From: JAZGGS01 sp963749485
GTDB taxonomy: Bacteria > Bacteroidota > Ignavibacteria > Ignavibacteriales > Ignavibacteriaceae
Reading direction: 5' to 3'
NCBI GenBank assembly: GCA_963749485.1
Contig: CAVVMV010000025.1
Span: forward strand, 14,584 to 78,583
Length of the DNA: 64,000 bases
Part shown: positions 47,380 through 59,238 of the stretch, piece after piece
Numbering within the stretch: the first letter of the stretch is position 1
Layout: every line of letters starts with the position of its first letter
The notes under the pieces: model-generated
The model's database searches: none
Seen by the model: only the letters and a program-made list of their open reading frames with translations
Told to the model about the DNA's origin: nothing
Program-made: the position numbers and the translations under genes

Positions 47380-49339
47380 ATGAAAGATCTAAGATTACTC
47401 ATCGTTATTGTATGCTGTTTAGTGTTTCAGCAATTACTGAATGCTCAAACTTCATATTCTTCAGTACTAAGTGGAAATTGGGACGAACCCACTGTTTGGT
47501 CTCCACCAGGGGTTCCAGGAGCGGGTGATATTGTTTTAATTGACCAAGGGACTATCGTGTCAACAAATGGCCAACGTGAAGTTGCGGGTTTTAATACTCT
47601 TGTTGGGGGTGAGTTAGCTATTGAGCGGTAATGACGGCTCACTCACAATTACCGTTAGCGGCAGTTGGGGAGGAGTAAGCGGAGGCGGAATCATCAGGGA
47701 TGTAACACCTAATAACAATGGAGTTGTTACAGTCGCCAGTGGTGCTGTGCTTGAGATAGATGGTAACCAATGGCCTGCTGCTTTGTATGGAGGTGCTAGA
47801 TTGCTGAATCTGGGAACAATTCGGATGGTTACAGGTTTTGGTATATGGGGTCAGGATGGTTCAGTTATAGAGAACCAGGCATTATTTGAGATTGATACTG
47901 CTGGAAATTTTGGTGGTTTCCCTAATGGCGGCTTATTTATCAATACAAATACAGGAACATTTCGTAAAGTCAAGCGGTATTGGGTACCTGTAATTTTAAT
48001 GCAAATTGGGAGTTTCGGAATTTGGGCGGTACTATTGATGTGCAGTCCGGTTCAGTTACGTTTAACTGTGACGGCATTTTTAGCGGCGGCTCATATAATG
48101 CAGATGCTGGTGCGCTGTTACATTTTGATTCCCAGAACCATACATTCGAGGGAACCCTTTCAGGCGCCCCTGCCGGAAGAATAGAGATTTCTGCAGGAGT
48201 TACAGCGAACACAGGGGTTTCTGGAGTAACATTTGATTTTCAGGGAACTGGTCTGGCCTGGAGTGGTGGAACTTTTACAGGTAGTATGATAACAATTCCA
48301 AGCAATGGTTTACTTGTTTTAGATGAGTTTTCGTTCTCAAGTGAGTTAAGTGGACGGGTCAACACTGCTAAACCTTGGAACTATAAGACAGGATGAAAAT
48401 CTTAGGTATCAGTGCACTGAGAATCTTCTATTGTAGATAATCAATCCTTGTATGAAATTGTTGCTGATAATGCTGGTTTCGGCGGTACTCCTAATGGAGG
48501 CATTTTTATAAATACGGGAACCTTTCGCAATATGGGTTCTGGAACTTGCAGCTTCAATGCAAATTGGGATTTTCAAAATCTTGCCGGTGGAATAATTGAC
48601 GCAGCAAATGGTGTTATAGATATTGCTGATTTTGAAAATGCTCAAAACGCAATAATACAAGGTATTGCTTCTGTTAATGTTCATACTACTTTTACAAATG
48701 ATGGTATAAATGCGCCTGGCAATTCTGCCGGAATGTTAACATTTATTGGCAACTACTTACCTTCTACCACCGGAGTATTGGATATTGAACTTGGTGGATT
48801 AACCCCCGGAAGCGGACACGATCAGTTAGCTGTAACAGGTAACGCCGTACTTAACGGAACAATAGATATATCTGTAACCGGTTCATTTATACCTGCAGCA
48901 GGAGACAGTTTTGTTGTTTTTACAACTACCGGAACTGTTAGTGATAGTTTTACAACAGTTAGTGCACAATCAGGTTTGTATATTGATGTTCAAATAAACT
49001 CAAATAATGTTACTATTCATATTGATAGTGTTGGTGTATTATCTGTAGAAGAAATTTCCAATGGTGAAATAGTAACCAATTATGAACTACAGCAGAATTA
49101 CCCTAATCCATTTAATCCAAGCACAAATATTCAATTCTCTGTTCCTCAAACTTCATATGTAACTTTGGAAGTTTATAATCTTGTTGGAGAACGTGTAGGC
49201 GTATTAGTTTCTGAGCAGCTAGGTGCAGGTACTTACAATTACGATTGGAACGCATCGAATCTTACAAGCGGAGTTTATTTCTACAGACTACAAGCTGGTA
49301 GACTTTGTTGAAACTAAGAAGATGATGCTCTTAAAATAA
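47380..49339 (+). CDS. T9SS-exported beta-helix/G8-like repeat protein (several frameshifts)
   Basis: Signal peptide MKDLRLLIVIVCCLVFQQLLNAQ, preceded by AAAAGGAG. The first mature part (GNWDEPTVWSPPGVPGAGD) looks like the start of a G8 or parallel beta-helix domain. Repeats follow such as VASGAVLEIDGNQ, FGGFPNGGLFINTNTGTFR and FGGTPNGGIFINTGTFRNMG. The end is a T9SS sorting domain (LQQNYPNPFNPSTNIQF to KKMMLLK). Frame breaks near 47625, 47970, 48396 and 49305. About 652 residues. Likely a surface adhesin or polymer-binding protein. Confidence 0.75.
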
Positions 49340-49363
49340 TTTATAAGAATTGTTTAACTATTT

Positions 49364-49392
49364 AAGGCGATCACTTTTTGATCGCCTTTTTT
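49364..49392 (+). terminator. Rho-independent terminator after the beta-helix protein
   Basis: A perfect 10-bp stem (AAGGCGATCA at 49364-49373 with TGATCGCCTT at 49379-49388) runs into TTTTTTAT. Confidence 0.9.
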
Positions 49393-49431
49393 ATTATTTT
49401 TGTAACAGTATCACCACATAGGGAAAAAGTT

Positions 49432-50028
49432 ATGGAGATCAGACCTGACAAAAAGTTGTTTACAAAGCAACTATATGTCTTGCTTACAATATCATTTTTC
49501 GTTTTATTGGTTGCTGTAATTCTTCAAATAACTATACCGCTTGATCCAAAAAATTCTGTAAACGGTGTTGCTGCTATATTGTGGCCTATTGTATTTGGTG
49601 CAATATTTCTTCTTTGGCTAATCGCTGTTCCAATAATAAAGTTGTGGATAAACAATCTTTCATATTTTATTGATGATGATAGAATAACGATTCACAAAGG
49701 TATTCTTTCCAAGATCAAGCAAAACGTGCCTTATAGAGCAATAACAGATTTTCAACTTCACCGTTCTTTATATGATAGAGCTCTTCGTATTGGTTCAATT
49801 AGAGTACAGACTGCGGGGCAGAAGCCGAATGCTACCGGATACGAAGCAATTCTATCGGGTTTAGTTGATTGGGACAGACTGCTGGAACAATTGCGTGAAA
49901 AAGTGAAGATGTTGTATCCAAAAACTGGTTCTGTGGCAACAGGTTCATCATTAGCAACTGAGAAAGAAATTCTTCAAAACATACTTGATGAGCTTAAAGA
50001 TATTAGGACTATTCTATCAAAAGATTAA
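49432..50028 (+). CDS. Bacterial PH-domain (bPH2/DUF304) membrane protein
   Basis: About 198 residues from ATG 49432 (MEIRPDKKLFTKQLYVLL), with GGGAAAAAG ahead; an earlier in-frame start is unlikely because it falls in the terminator of the previous gene. Two membrane helices lie at ~15-37 and ~53-72. The bPH2 domain follows: YFIDDDRITIHKGILSKIKQ, NVPYRAITDFQLHRSLYDR and IRVQTAGQ. A coiled C-terminal tail ends in LDELKDIRTILSKD. Function in this organism unknown; likely membrane stress or envelope homeostasis. Confidence 0.88.
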   Translation: MEIRPDKKLFTKQLYVLLTISFFVLLVAVILQITIPLDPKNSVNGVAAILWPIVFGAIFLLWLIAVPIIKLWINNLSYFIDDDRITIHKGILSKIKQNVPYRAITDFQLHRSLYDRALRIGSIRVQTAGQKPNATGYEAILSGLVDWDRLLEQLREKVKMLYPKTGSVATGSSLATEKEILQNILDELKDIRTILSKD

Positions 50029-50089
50029 TCTTCCCTTAACAGCTGAATAAATAGCTAATATTAATTACAAAACATCGTAAGGATAGACT

Positions 50090-50761
50090 ATGCCCAAACC
50101 AAAATTTATTCCGCTTACTTCATTTAAGCAATATGCCCAAGATGAGATGATAAATAGATCGCAGGAATTTTATGAGTTTATTAAAAAAAGAAGAACAGTA
50201 AGAGATTTTTCAGAGAAAAAAGTAGCCCCGGAAGTGATTGAAAACTGCATACGTACAGCCGGAACTGCACCGAGTGGTGCAAACTTGCAACCGTGGCATT
50301 TTGTGGTTGTTTCTGATCCTGAAATTAAAAAGAAAATTCGAGTGGCTGCAGAAGAAGAAGAAAAAGATTTTTACACAAACAGGGCTCCAAAAGAGTGGTT
50401 AGATGCTTTAGCTCATCTTGGTACCGATGAACATAAACCATTTTTAGAAACTGCACCTTATTTGATTGCAATATTTTCAAAAAGTTATGAATTTCTGCCG
50501 GATGGTAACAAAGTAAAAAATTATTATGCACAAGAATCAACCGGAATTGCATGCGGGCTATTGATTGCTGCTTTGCACAGCGCGGGATTAGCTTCTCTTA
50601 CGCACACACCAAGTCCAATGAACTTTTTAAATGAAATTTTAGGAAGACCAAAAAACGAACGCCCGTTTTTACTACTTGTAGTTGGCTTTCCAGGTAAAGA
50701 TGCGAAAGTGCCCGATATTAAAAAGAAAAAGCTGGATGAGATTTCCAGCTTTTTTAAATAG
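50090..50761 (+). CDS. Nitroreductase-family flavoprotein
   Basis: A 223-residue protein with the FMN-binding N-terminal signature KKRRTVRDFSEKKV, then TAGTAPSGANLQPWHFVVV, the STGIACGLLIAALHSAGLAS helix and LGRPKNERPFLLLVVGFP near the end. This arrangement resembles the iodotyrosine-deiodinase-like branch of nitroreductases. Reduces quinones, nitro compounds or halogenated aromatics with NAD(P)H; the substrate is unknown. Confidence 0.9.
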   Translation: MPKPKFIPLTSFKQYAQDEMINRSQEFYEFIKKRRTVRDFSEKKVAPEVIENCIRTAGTAPSGANLQPWHFVVVSDPEIKKKIRVAAEEEEKDFYTNRAPKEWLDALAHLGTDEHKPFLETAPYLIAIFSKSYEFLPDGNKVKNYYAQESTGIACGLLIAALHSAGLASLTHTPSPMNFLNEILGRPKNERPFLLLVVGFPGKDAKVPDIKKKKLDEISSFFK

Positions 50762-50779
50762 TATGATTTTTTTAAATAA

Positions 50780-53184
50780 TTACTTTAGTAATATCATTTT
50801 CTTTGTATCAGTAAATGAACCCGCTACTAATCTATAATAATAAATTCCACTGCTTAGATTACTTGCATCAAATTCTATTTCATAAATTCCTGCTGGCTTT
50901 TGTTCACTTACCAGGGTTGCAACGTCATTCCCTAAAACATCATAAACCTTTAGCGAAACAAATTGTTTATTACTAATCGCATATTTAATACTTGTGGATG
51001 GATTAAAAGGATTGGGATAGTTTTGTTCCAAATTAAATTTTGTAACTGTAACTGCATCATTCCCAGACGAAGTTGGAATTGTAAAAATAAGAACTCCAAT
51101 GTCATCCACATACCATCCATCACGAGTTACACCACCATCGGTTCTCAATTGAAATCGAACTTTAAAATCGCTGCTTAAATAACTTGCCAACGAAATATAT
51201 TCCTGTACCCAGTTTGAAATTACACCATCATAAAGCGGTTCGCCAGTTGGTTGAAAGCTTCCAACTCCCGGTTCGGTATATTCTCCTTCAAGCGGAATCC
51301 AGCTAGAACCATTGTTTGTAGAGACATCAACTTGTCCATAATCCCAGTTACTTTCAATATTAAATTGTGTCCAGAAAGTTAACCTTGGATTCGTGTACCC
51401 GCTAATATCGATTGCGTCAGTTAAGGTCATTGTAACTGTTGCATTGTCTGAATAGTTACCATTCTTACTATCTGTAAATGACGTGGGATCAGAGTAATAA
51501 GTTGTAGTTGTAGCTTCCCATTTAGGATTAGAAGGCGAAGCGGTTATTGTCCATAATTCGGTAGGGTCATTCGTTGTGTCTGCAAAAATCATAACCGGGA
51601 ATCCGATTATTATTGATATAGTATCTGTGCTCAATAAATTTCCGTTAGAATATGTTGTTAATGCTAACGGAATTTCCTGCTCGACAGTAACAGAATTTGA
51701 GATTGTAAATGAGTAAGAGGTGAAGTAAAAGTTTGCGAACTCCTTGCTTCAATTGAATCCAAAGATGCACTTCCGTTAGTTACTGTTACTAATCCTCCTG
51801 GAGAACTTAATTCAAAAGTTAAGTTATGAGCTGTTGCCAATCCTTTATTCTTGAATTCGGGCAATAGTTCTACATTATCTCCCGGTAAAAAGTATTCTTG
51901 ATTAAAGTTAGGATCCACTAATTTTACATATTCACCTGCAACAAAAGCATGGTACATATTTGATCCAACATTTATTTGGGCTATTGGAAAAATTCTGTTC
52001 TGCTGCGGCCAGAACCAATCATCTGAGTTACCTATCTCAATGGTATATCCAAATATTTTATTCTTTTCAACCTGTTCTCCATACATCCAGTCTCTAACAG
52101 AACCGTTAGATTGGTAACCGAGAATCTCTCCGCTTGTTCCAAAAATATATCCATTTAAAGCTGTCATATCACCGGCATATTCCCTGTATGTTAACGAATC
52201 CGGGCATTGCTGGTTTATGTAACCCCATGGATACAAGTAAGCATCAGAATATGAGTGCATATTAAAATGAGTTCCATAGTTATGTAGAATTGCTAAATCC
52301 CTAACCGCCTGTGCTTCTGGCTCAGAAAAAGGTGCGGGACCACGGTAAGTATTGCTGGTAGGATCAGGACTTGATCCGTTATTATCGTAACCCCATTTAT
52401 AGCTGAAGTTCCTATTCATATCTACACCATAAGAGCCGCCGTTGTTTCTCCTATTCTTTCTCCACATACCACCACCATTAGGATCAGTTTGGCGATTATA
52501 TTCATAGCCATCAGGGTTAAAGCAGGGGACACAGTAAATTTCCCTATTATCAACAAGGTAAGTTACAGCAGGATCAGTACCATAGTTTTCCAGCAAGTAC
52601 CACATAAAATACATAAGTGTTGCCATTGACTGAGGTTCGCGGGCATGAATCAAAGCATCAAAACCAACGGTAGGTTCATCTTCATTTATATTTGGATTGT
52701 CTGAGATTTTAACTGCCCAGATGGTTCTACCTTCGTGGCTAGTGCCTATAGAATATTTTTCTGTGATCAGGTTAGGATATAACTGGAACATTGTATCAAG
52801 ATCGGCAACTATTTCATCAAACGTATAAAAACCACCCATTGAACCAAAATTAAAACCGGACACACCTAAACTCATTTCACTTTCCATTTTTACAAAAGTT
52901 TTTTCTTCTTCAGTTAAAACAGGACGAGAATTATAATAAGCTTTCCAGTCATCAATCAAAACCTCATATCCTAAACCGGATTGTTGAAGTTCTGAAAGTT
53001 CATTATCGTTAACAAAAAGAGATATGTTACCATTCTTATCATGCTGTGCCTCTTCCAAATCCAAAGATAATTCAACAGCTTTACTAAGATCAAACTGGTT
53101 GTTAATTAAGATTTTTACTTTTTTATAATTTTGTGGGAAGGCAGTAACTACGAATGCCAATAAGTAAATGAATAAAGTTTTCAT
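50780..53184 (-). CDS. T9SS-exported M14 zinc carboxypeptidase (frameshifted)
   Basis: Signal peptide-like MKTLFIYLLAFVVTAFPQ, an N-terminal prodomain and then the M14 catalytic domain: the first zinc ligands in DALIHAREPQSMATL (~residue 195), CFNPDGYEYNRQ with RKNRRNNG, the third zinc ligand in THFNMHSYSDAYLYPWG and the catalytic glutamate in YTIEIGNSDDW. A frame break near 51700 joins it to a C-terminal beta domain (WYVDDIGVLIF) and a T9SS sorting domain (LEQNYPNPFNPSTSIKY to KKMILLK). About 800 residues. It should digest external peptides on the cell surface or in the medium. Confidence 0.9.
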
Positions 53185-53268
53185 AGTATATCACATTTTT
53201 TATAAAATATTTAATTAATTAAGTGAAAATATCTACAAAAAGGAAGCCAAAAGTTGAAATAAATCAGG

Positions 53269-54483
53269 CTAGACTTTTAATGTTTCCCCTTCTGTTTTTG
53301 CAATAGTTACGGCTCCGCAGGAATCGCTCCACACATTAACGGTTGTTCTGCACATATCTAAAAATCTATCCACGGCAAGAATCAAACCTACTCCTTCCAG
53401 CGGCAAGCCAACTGCAGATAAAATGACAGAGATCATTACAAGCCCGGCCATTGGAATTCCGGCCGCACCAATTGAAGCAAGAAGTGCCGTTACTACCACA
53501 ACCATTTGCATAAGAAAACTTAATTCAATCCCGTATGCTTGCGCGATAAACATTGCCGCAACACATTCATACAATGCTGTACCATCCATATTAACTGTTG
53601 CACCAAGTGGAAGAACAAAACTTGTAATTTTATTAGATACCCCGGAGTTGTTTTCAACAGCATGTAGTGTTAACGGCAATGTTGCAGATGAAGAAGATGT
53701 TGAAAACGCAGTTAGTAATGGTGCACTCATTGCCCTGCCTTGCAGCCATGGCTTTACTTTTGCTACGAATCTTAATATTAAAGGAAGAGTTACAAATGCA
53801 TGAAAAACTAAACCGAGAAGTACAGCAGACATATACATTCCCAGTCTGCCAACCAGGTTTATTAAGTTATCCGCCTGCTCAGCAACTACAGCAGCCACAA
53901 TTCCAAGTATTCCAAGAGGTGTAAACTTAATTACAAAGTTTGTTAGCTTCATCATCACTTCAAAGCTGCCGTTAAAAAAATCAGTGAACATCAACTTATA
54001 TTTTTCACTAACGCGCGTAATAAAAAATCCGATTAAGATTGAAAAGAAAATAACTGCAAGCATATCTGCAGATGCAAGCGCATCAAAAACATTTGTAGGA
54101 ACCATTCGCATGATAATATCACCAAGATCACCCGACGTTGCGGCAAGTTCAGGAACTTCACTTCTTAATCCTAAATCTGCACCAACTCCGGGCTGAATGA
54201 TATTAACGAGTATAAGTCCTGTAAGTATTGCAAAGAAACTTGTGGTTATGTAGTAAGCAAAAGTTTTTAATCCTAACCTTCCAAGGTTGTGTGCATCGCC
54301 TATGTTTGCAACTCCGGAAATAATTGATGTTAGGATAAGAGGAACAATTATCATCTTTAATGCACGCAGAAACAGATCACCCATCCAGCTAACATAACTA
54401 ACATACTCAGTGAAAAATAATCCGTAAAGAACGGCAATTAGTAATGCTATAAGGATTTGCCAGTGAAGTTTAAGCTTAAACAT
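53269..54483 (-). CDS. Dicarboxylate/amino acid:cation symporter (DAACS family)
   Basis: A 404-residue membrane protein with the typical eight helices plus two re-entrant loops. The serine-rich signature TAFSTSSSSATLPLTL near residue 265 and GATVNMDGTALYECVAA near 300 are diagnostic; GIPMAGLVMI and DRFLDMCRTTVNVWSD follow with the substrate-binding Asp, Arg and Thr. It takes up glutamate, aspartate or C4-dicarboxylates with sodium or protons. The conserved Arg suggests an acidic amino acid. Interesting next to three glutamate dehydrogenases in the same window, though they are 37 kb apart. Confidence 0.92.
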   Translation of the reverse strand: MFKLKLHWQILIALLIAVLYGLFFTEYVSYVSWMGDLFLRALKMIIVPLILTSIISGVANIGDAHNLGRLGLKTFAYYITTSFFAILTGLILVNIIQPGVGADLGLRSEVPELAATSGDLGDIIMRMVPTNVFDALASADMLAVIFFSILIGFFITRVSEKYKLMFTDFFNGSFEVMMKLTNFVIKFTPLGILGIVAAVVAEQADNLINLVGRLGMYMSAVLLGLVFHAFVTLPLILRFVAKVKPWLQGRAMSAPLLTAFSTSSSSATLPLTLHAVENNSGVSNKITSFVLPLGATVNMDGTALYECVAAMFIAQAYGIELSFLMQMVVVVTALLASIGAAGIPMAGLVMISVILSAVGLPLEGVGLILAVDRFLDMCRTTVNVWSDSCGAVTIAKTEGETLKV

Positions 54484-54528
54484 TTAGGATTTTTCAGTTG
54501 TTTTCATAAAACATTTTTGAGTATTTCA

Positions 54529-55638
54529 TCACACAAAGTAGTAACCTTTTGCCGTAAGTTTTAGCAGCTCATCATTAAACAATATTAAATTTTTCTTCAT
54601 TAGTTCTTCAAAATAAGTATTATTTTTCTTTAACCAATCACTGCCGAATCTTTTTTTATAATTTTTTAATTTAATTCCCGAACTGCGTAATGCCAGCATA
54701 ACAAACTCGCTGTGAGTTTCTTCAGGGGTTAGCTGCTCATAATTTGCAGCAGCATTGCCATTCTTTTTAATTTCACTATTATATCTTTTTACGCTTGAGT
54801 AATTCCACCATCGCTTACCTTCTATAAATGAATGTGCAGAAGTTCCAAATCCAAGGTATTCTTTATAATGCCAGTATGAATTGTTGTGCATACATTCGAA
54901 ACCGGGTTTTGCAAAATTACTTACTTCGTATTGCAGGAAGCCCTTTGCTTCCAAGGTATTCAATTGTTGTTTCATACAAATCCGTATCGTGATCTTCATC
55001 CTGCATTATCACTTTACCATCAATTATCATTTTGTTTAGAATCGTACCATTTTCCACAATAAGGCTGTAAGCAGAAATATGTTTAACCGGAAGAGCACAG
55101 GCGGTTTTAAGATTGAACAGCCATTTCTCTTTAGTCTGCTTTGGAAGATTAAAAATTAAATCGATGTTTATATTTTCAAAACCTGCTTCTACGGCTTCAT
55201 TTATTGTACGGATTGCAGTTTCACTATTATGAATTCTTGTTAAAAATTTTAGCTCATCATCATTAAAAGATTGAATCCCAATGCTTATCCTGTTGAATCC
55301 TGCTTCCCTGAATTCTGTAAGTTTTTTAATATCAACCGTGCCAGGATTTGTTTCCATCGTAATTTCTGCTGAATCAGAAACATCAAATCTAGATTATAAA
55401 TAGTACTGACAATTTCTTTTAGATAAGCAGGTTCCATTAAAGAAGGTGTTCCACCGCCAAAAAATATTGAGGATATAATTCTGTTTGAAGAATATTTACT
55501 ACCATAATAATTTATTTCTTCTTTAAGTGATTTAAGAAAAGAGGTTATTGTATCGTTGGTAATTACAGAATAGAAATCACAATAAATACATTTATGATCG
55601 CAAAACGGAATGTGGATATAGCATGCTGTTGTTTTCAA
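54529..55638 (-). CDS. hemW: HemW-like radical SAM protein (two frameshifts)
   Basis: HemW is a haem chaperone related to oxygen-independent coproporphyrinogen III oxidase. The N-terminus has IHIPFCDHKCIYCDFYS with the CX3CX2C cluster plus the extra Cys, then IFFGGGTPSLMEP. After a one-base loss near 55390 the frame goes on with EITMETNPGTVD, FNRISIGIQSFNDDEL and INIDLIFNLPKQTKE; an extra base near 54960 leads into YEVSNFAKPGFECMHNNSYW and FGTSAHSFIEGKRWWN. About 369 residues, normal for the family. Together with the RecN gene downstream it looks like a housekeeping segment. Confidence 0.9.
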
Positions 55639-55692
55639 ATTTCCCGATTACTTTATCTGAACAATGTAAAGCAATCTACCAACATATAGAAT

Positions 55693-56756
55693 TTAAAAAC
55701 CAAATCCTATACCTGCAGACATAGTGGAAATCTCTGCAAATTTATAATTGAAGTTGAAACTGATCACAGCTAAGTTGAGATTGCCCCCCAAAATAAAACT
55801 GACAACATTTTTCCCCTCTAAATCCATATCAATATTTGCATTTACCGGTCCAACTGGAGTATCATATATAAAAGTATAATTAACATTGGTTTTTGAACTT
55901 TCGTAAGTTAGTCCGGCATAAGGTTCAAAATATATTATCATTCCAAGCTTTTTACTTAAGTATAATCCAAGTGAATATGCATCGTTCTTAAAAACATCTC
56001 CCACTTTCATTTTTTGATAATAAAATCCAGCACTCAGGTCAATTGGAAGGGGATCTGGAAACCAGAGACCGGGATTATGCAGCAAACCCAAACCCCAAAG
56101 ATATGTCTTACCCAAATCTTCAAAAGTCATTTCTGGAAAATATCTAAACGAAAAATTGGTTCCTGCGACTGTTCCAACATCAAGCTGTATAGCAGGATTG
56201 GGAAGAAACGGAAGATCACCTAGAAAACCATTAACTTCTGGAATAGTTTGTTCAAAACTTCCAATAGTCTCACCTTCATATTCATAACCAGGAAATTCAA
56301 TATGCAAATGATTATTAGTTCCACCAAGTATTGTTGGACCATTAAATTTAATCACCCAATCCCGAGAGATTAGTTCATTCAATAATTGTTGATATTCTGG
56401 ATTTCTAGTTGGATAAATACCTGCGGCATCAAGAATTTCTTCAACCTGTTCAGGATTATACCTAAATGTTCCTTCACTTGAAAAGTGTCTTTGTTCATTT
56501 GAGAAAAAAGAGCCAACGGCAACAAACCGGGCTTTAATATGTAAACCGGCAACTATAGGAGTTGGAGCTCCACTAAACCATCCTGCCGGTCATATTAGCT
56601 CCAAAGGTAGTAATACCGGGTTCAACAAACTTAGTAGCAGCATCTGACGAGAGATGAGATAAAGTTTCTGAAATTAACTGACCGTTAGCCCTTTACAGAA
56701 AAGAAAATAATAACAAAACTTAAGCAGGAAATCTTTAAAAACATGTACTTTTTCAT
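55693..56756 (-). CDS. Outer-membrane protein, DUF6588-like (frameshifted N-terminus)
   Basis: The start at 56756 gives MKKYMFLKISCLSFVIIFFS, a signal peptide. After a shift near 56690 comes the exposed part (LISETLSHLSSDAATKFVEP, ITTFGANM), another break near 56590, then IVAGLHIKARFVAVGSFF. The intact C-terminal 229 residues have barrel-like strands (FSFRYFPEMTFEDLGKT, LSAGFYYQKMKV, FIYDTPVGPVNANIDM, LAVISFNFNYKFAEIST) and end in GIGFGF with a terminal aromatic. About 354 residues. The layout fits the DUF6588 proteins of Bacteroidota; function unknown. Confidence 0.65.
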
Positions 56757-56832
56757 TCAACACCGTAATTAACTTTATAACCGGATATTTTCATCTATTA
56801 ATTAATACTCTAATTAATAAATACCCTCAATT

Positions 56833-58516
56833 TTAATACCGATTTAATCTTATCAATTCCTTCGCTGTACTAAGACTTTTATCTGTAATTTTCTCCCCGC
56901 TGATAAGTTTTGCCACTTCATTTACCTGTTCTTCTTCATCCAGCATTTTAATGGAGCTTATTACCCTATCCTTTTTTGAAATTTTTTCAATTGAGTAATG
57001 GTTGTCTGCCAGGCTGGCAATCTGGGGCAGGTGAGTAATGGCAATAATTTGATGATACATTGAAAGTTCTTTTAAAGTGTTGCCAACTTTCTGAGCAATG
57101 TTTCCGCTAACACCCACATCTATTTCATCAAAAATTAGAAGAGGGAGCTTATCGTGCATAGCTAGAACTGATTTGAGCGAAAGCATTATGCGCGAAACCT
57201 CTCCTCCTGAAGCAACTTTTGCAAGTGGTTTTGGATCTTCCCCTGAATTTGTGGAAATAAAAAATTCGACTCTATCAATCCCGGTTGATGAAAACTTTAA
57301 CTGTTTCCCATCAGCAGGTACATTAATAATTTCAGTTTTGAAATCAGGTTGAGATATTCCAAGTTCCTTTAATGAACTTTCGATTCCCTTTTTAACATTT
57401 TTAGATACCTGGATTCTTTTTTGTGAAATACTCTTCGCTTCTTTTTCTGCTTTTCCTTTAAGATCATTTAACGCTGTGCTTAGTTCTGAACTTTTCTCCT
57501 CAAAGTTTTCGGCAAGTGTAAACTCTTCCCCTATCTTTTTGCGATGTTCTAAAACAGATTTAACAGTGCCTCCGTATCTCTTTTTAAGGAGATTTATTGA
57601 ACCAAGTCTTTCCCTAACCTCATCAACCTTTTCAGGATCCAAATCTACTTTAGCTTTATAACTCCTAACAAAAGATGATATATCATTAACCAGCGCTATA
57701 ATAGTTTCAGCTTCACCTGAAGATTCTGAAAAGGATTTGTCAATCTCTGCAAGTTCGCTTAGATTATTTTGTACTTTAACAATAGAATCATGAACAGAAT
57801 TTTCCGATTCATAAAGAAGTTGGTACATCTCAGTTGTTAGCTCAGCCAGTTTTTCAGAGTTTTCAAGAATTTTTAGCTCCGCATTTAGTTTTTCTTCTTC
57901 TCCTTCTTCCGGCGAAACTTCATCTATCTCTTTAATCTGAAAAGTGCAAATTTCTTTTTTTTCTTTTAATATTTCTTCCCGCTCTTTTAAAAGAGTATAG
58001 TTCCCTCTCTGTTCTTACCAGGTCATCGTAAGTTTTTCTGTACTTTATCATCAAGTCATCATAATCACCAAACTCATCAAGATAATTAATATGGGTTTCT
58101 GTTCTTAGAAGGGATTGGTGCTCATGCTGCCCGTGCAGATCAACCAGAAGATTTCCTAGCTCTTTTATTATTGATAGCGAAAGAGGGGTATCGTTTGCAA
58201 AACACCGGTTGGAACCTTTAAGTGAAATTTCTCTTCTTAATATCAGTTCAGGAAAATATTCAATATCGTTATCCTCAAGAAGTTTTTTCACTTTCTTATT
58301 TCTGTCAACATTAAATATTCCTTCAACAACTGATTTGTTAGCTCCTTTCCTTACAACCTCTGTTGAAGCACGCTCACCGAGCAGCAAACCCATTGCATCA
58401 ATCAAAATGGATTTACCCGCGCCTGTTTCGCCGGTAATAATATTCAACCCGCTGCCAAATTCAACGGAGATGTGTTCTATTAGTGCGTAATCTTTTACTT
58501 CGAAGGATTTTAACAT
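56833..58516 (-). CDS. recN: DNA repair protein RecN (frameshifted)
   Basis: RecN is an SMC-like ATPase of double-strand break repair. The N-terminus is LKSFEVKDYALIEHISVEFG with Walker A NIITGETGAGKSILIDAM and a Q-loop-like DLHGQHEHQSLL; the middle is a long coiled coil; the C-terminal half has ASGGEVSRIMLSLKSVLA, the Walker B LLIFDEIDVGVSGNIA and IAITHLPQIASLADNHY. One extra T near 57998 splits the coiled coil; corrected, it is 560 residues, as usual. Confidence 0.95.
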
Positions 58517-58639
58517 AATCTGCTATAAATATTTGCGGAATAAAGTTAAACTATTTGAAATGGAAATTCAAAATAGTGAGGGAAAACTCTTAGTGTTTTA
58601 GTTCAATTTCGGCAGCAAAAAAAATATATTATTGATGAT

Positions 58640-59041
58640 TTAAGAAACCCTAAACCCTGCGGGGTAGTAAGACTTCAGTTCGCTGCCAAGATATTTTAAG
58701 AGAGCGGTAATTACACCAAGGTCATCAAGGTAACCGAAGAAAGGAGTTAAATCGGGTATTGTATCGAGTGGCACAATAAAATATATAAGTGCTGCAATAA
58801 CAATTACTTTCCTGTGCCATCTTACAAAAGGATCTTTCATAAAATTATAAAGCGCTACAATATCCCTGGCAAACGATATTTTCTTTCCACCTTTTTCAAG
58901 TTTTGCCCAGAGGTTTTCTTCAACATATTCTATATCTTCTTCAACATCCTCTTCACTTTTTCCACCAAAATCGAGTTGATTTAAATCACTAACATCATCA
59001 AATAGCACATCATCATCAGTATTGTAATCTTCATAATTCAT
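58640..59041 (-). CDS. DUF1232/YkvA family protein
   Basis: A 133-residue protein. The N-terminal 50 residues are acidic and probably disordered. Residues ~65-125 carry the YkvA/DUF1232 core: VRWHRKVIVIAALIYFIVPL, DTIPDLTPFFGYLDDLGVIT and LLKYLGSELKSYYP. The hydrophobic helix suggests membrane association. Function is unknown. A GGAGGATC ribosome-binding site precedes the ATG. Confidence 0.88.
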   Translation of the reverse strand: MNYEDYNTDDDVLFDDVSDLNQLDFGGKSEEDVEEDIEYVEENLWAKLEKGGKKISFARDIVALYNFMKDPFVRWHRKVIVIAALIYFIVPLDTIPDLTPFFGYLDDLGVITALLKYLGSELKSYYPAGFRVS

Positions 59042-59238
59042 AAAACGATCCTCCTAAAATAAATACGAACCAAAATTGCAGAAATTTATGGTGCCACGGT
59101 TCTTGTTTTAAGGTACAAATCAAAAATAGTGTATGTAGCAATTAAAGGCAAAGCAAGTAATGGTGTTCTACCCGCTGAATTCAATATAATATCTAGTTTA
59201 GTTAAGTTTGCATTTTACTTTACAATAGCAGATAGAAA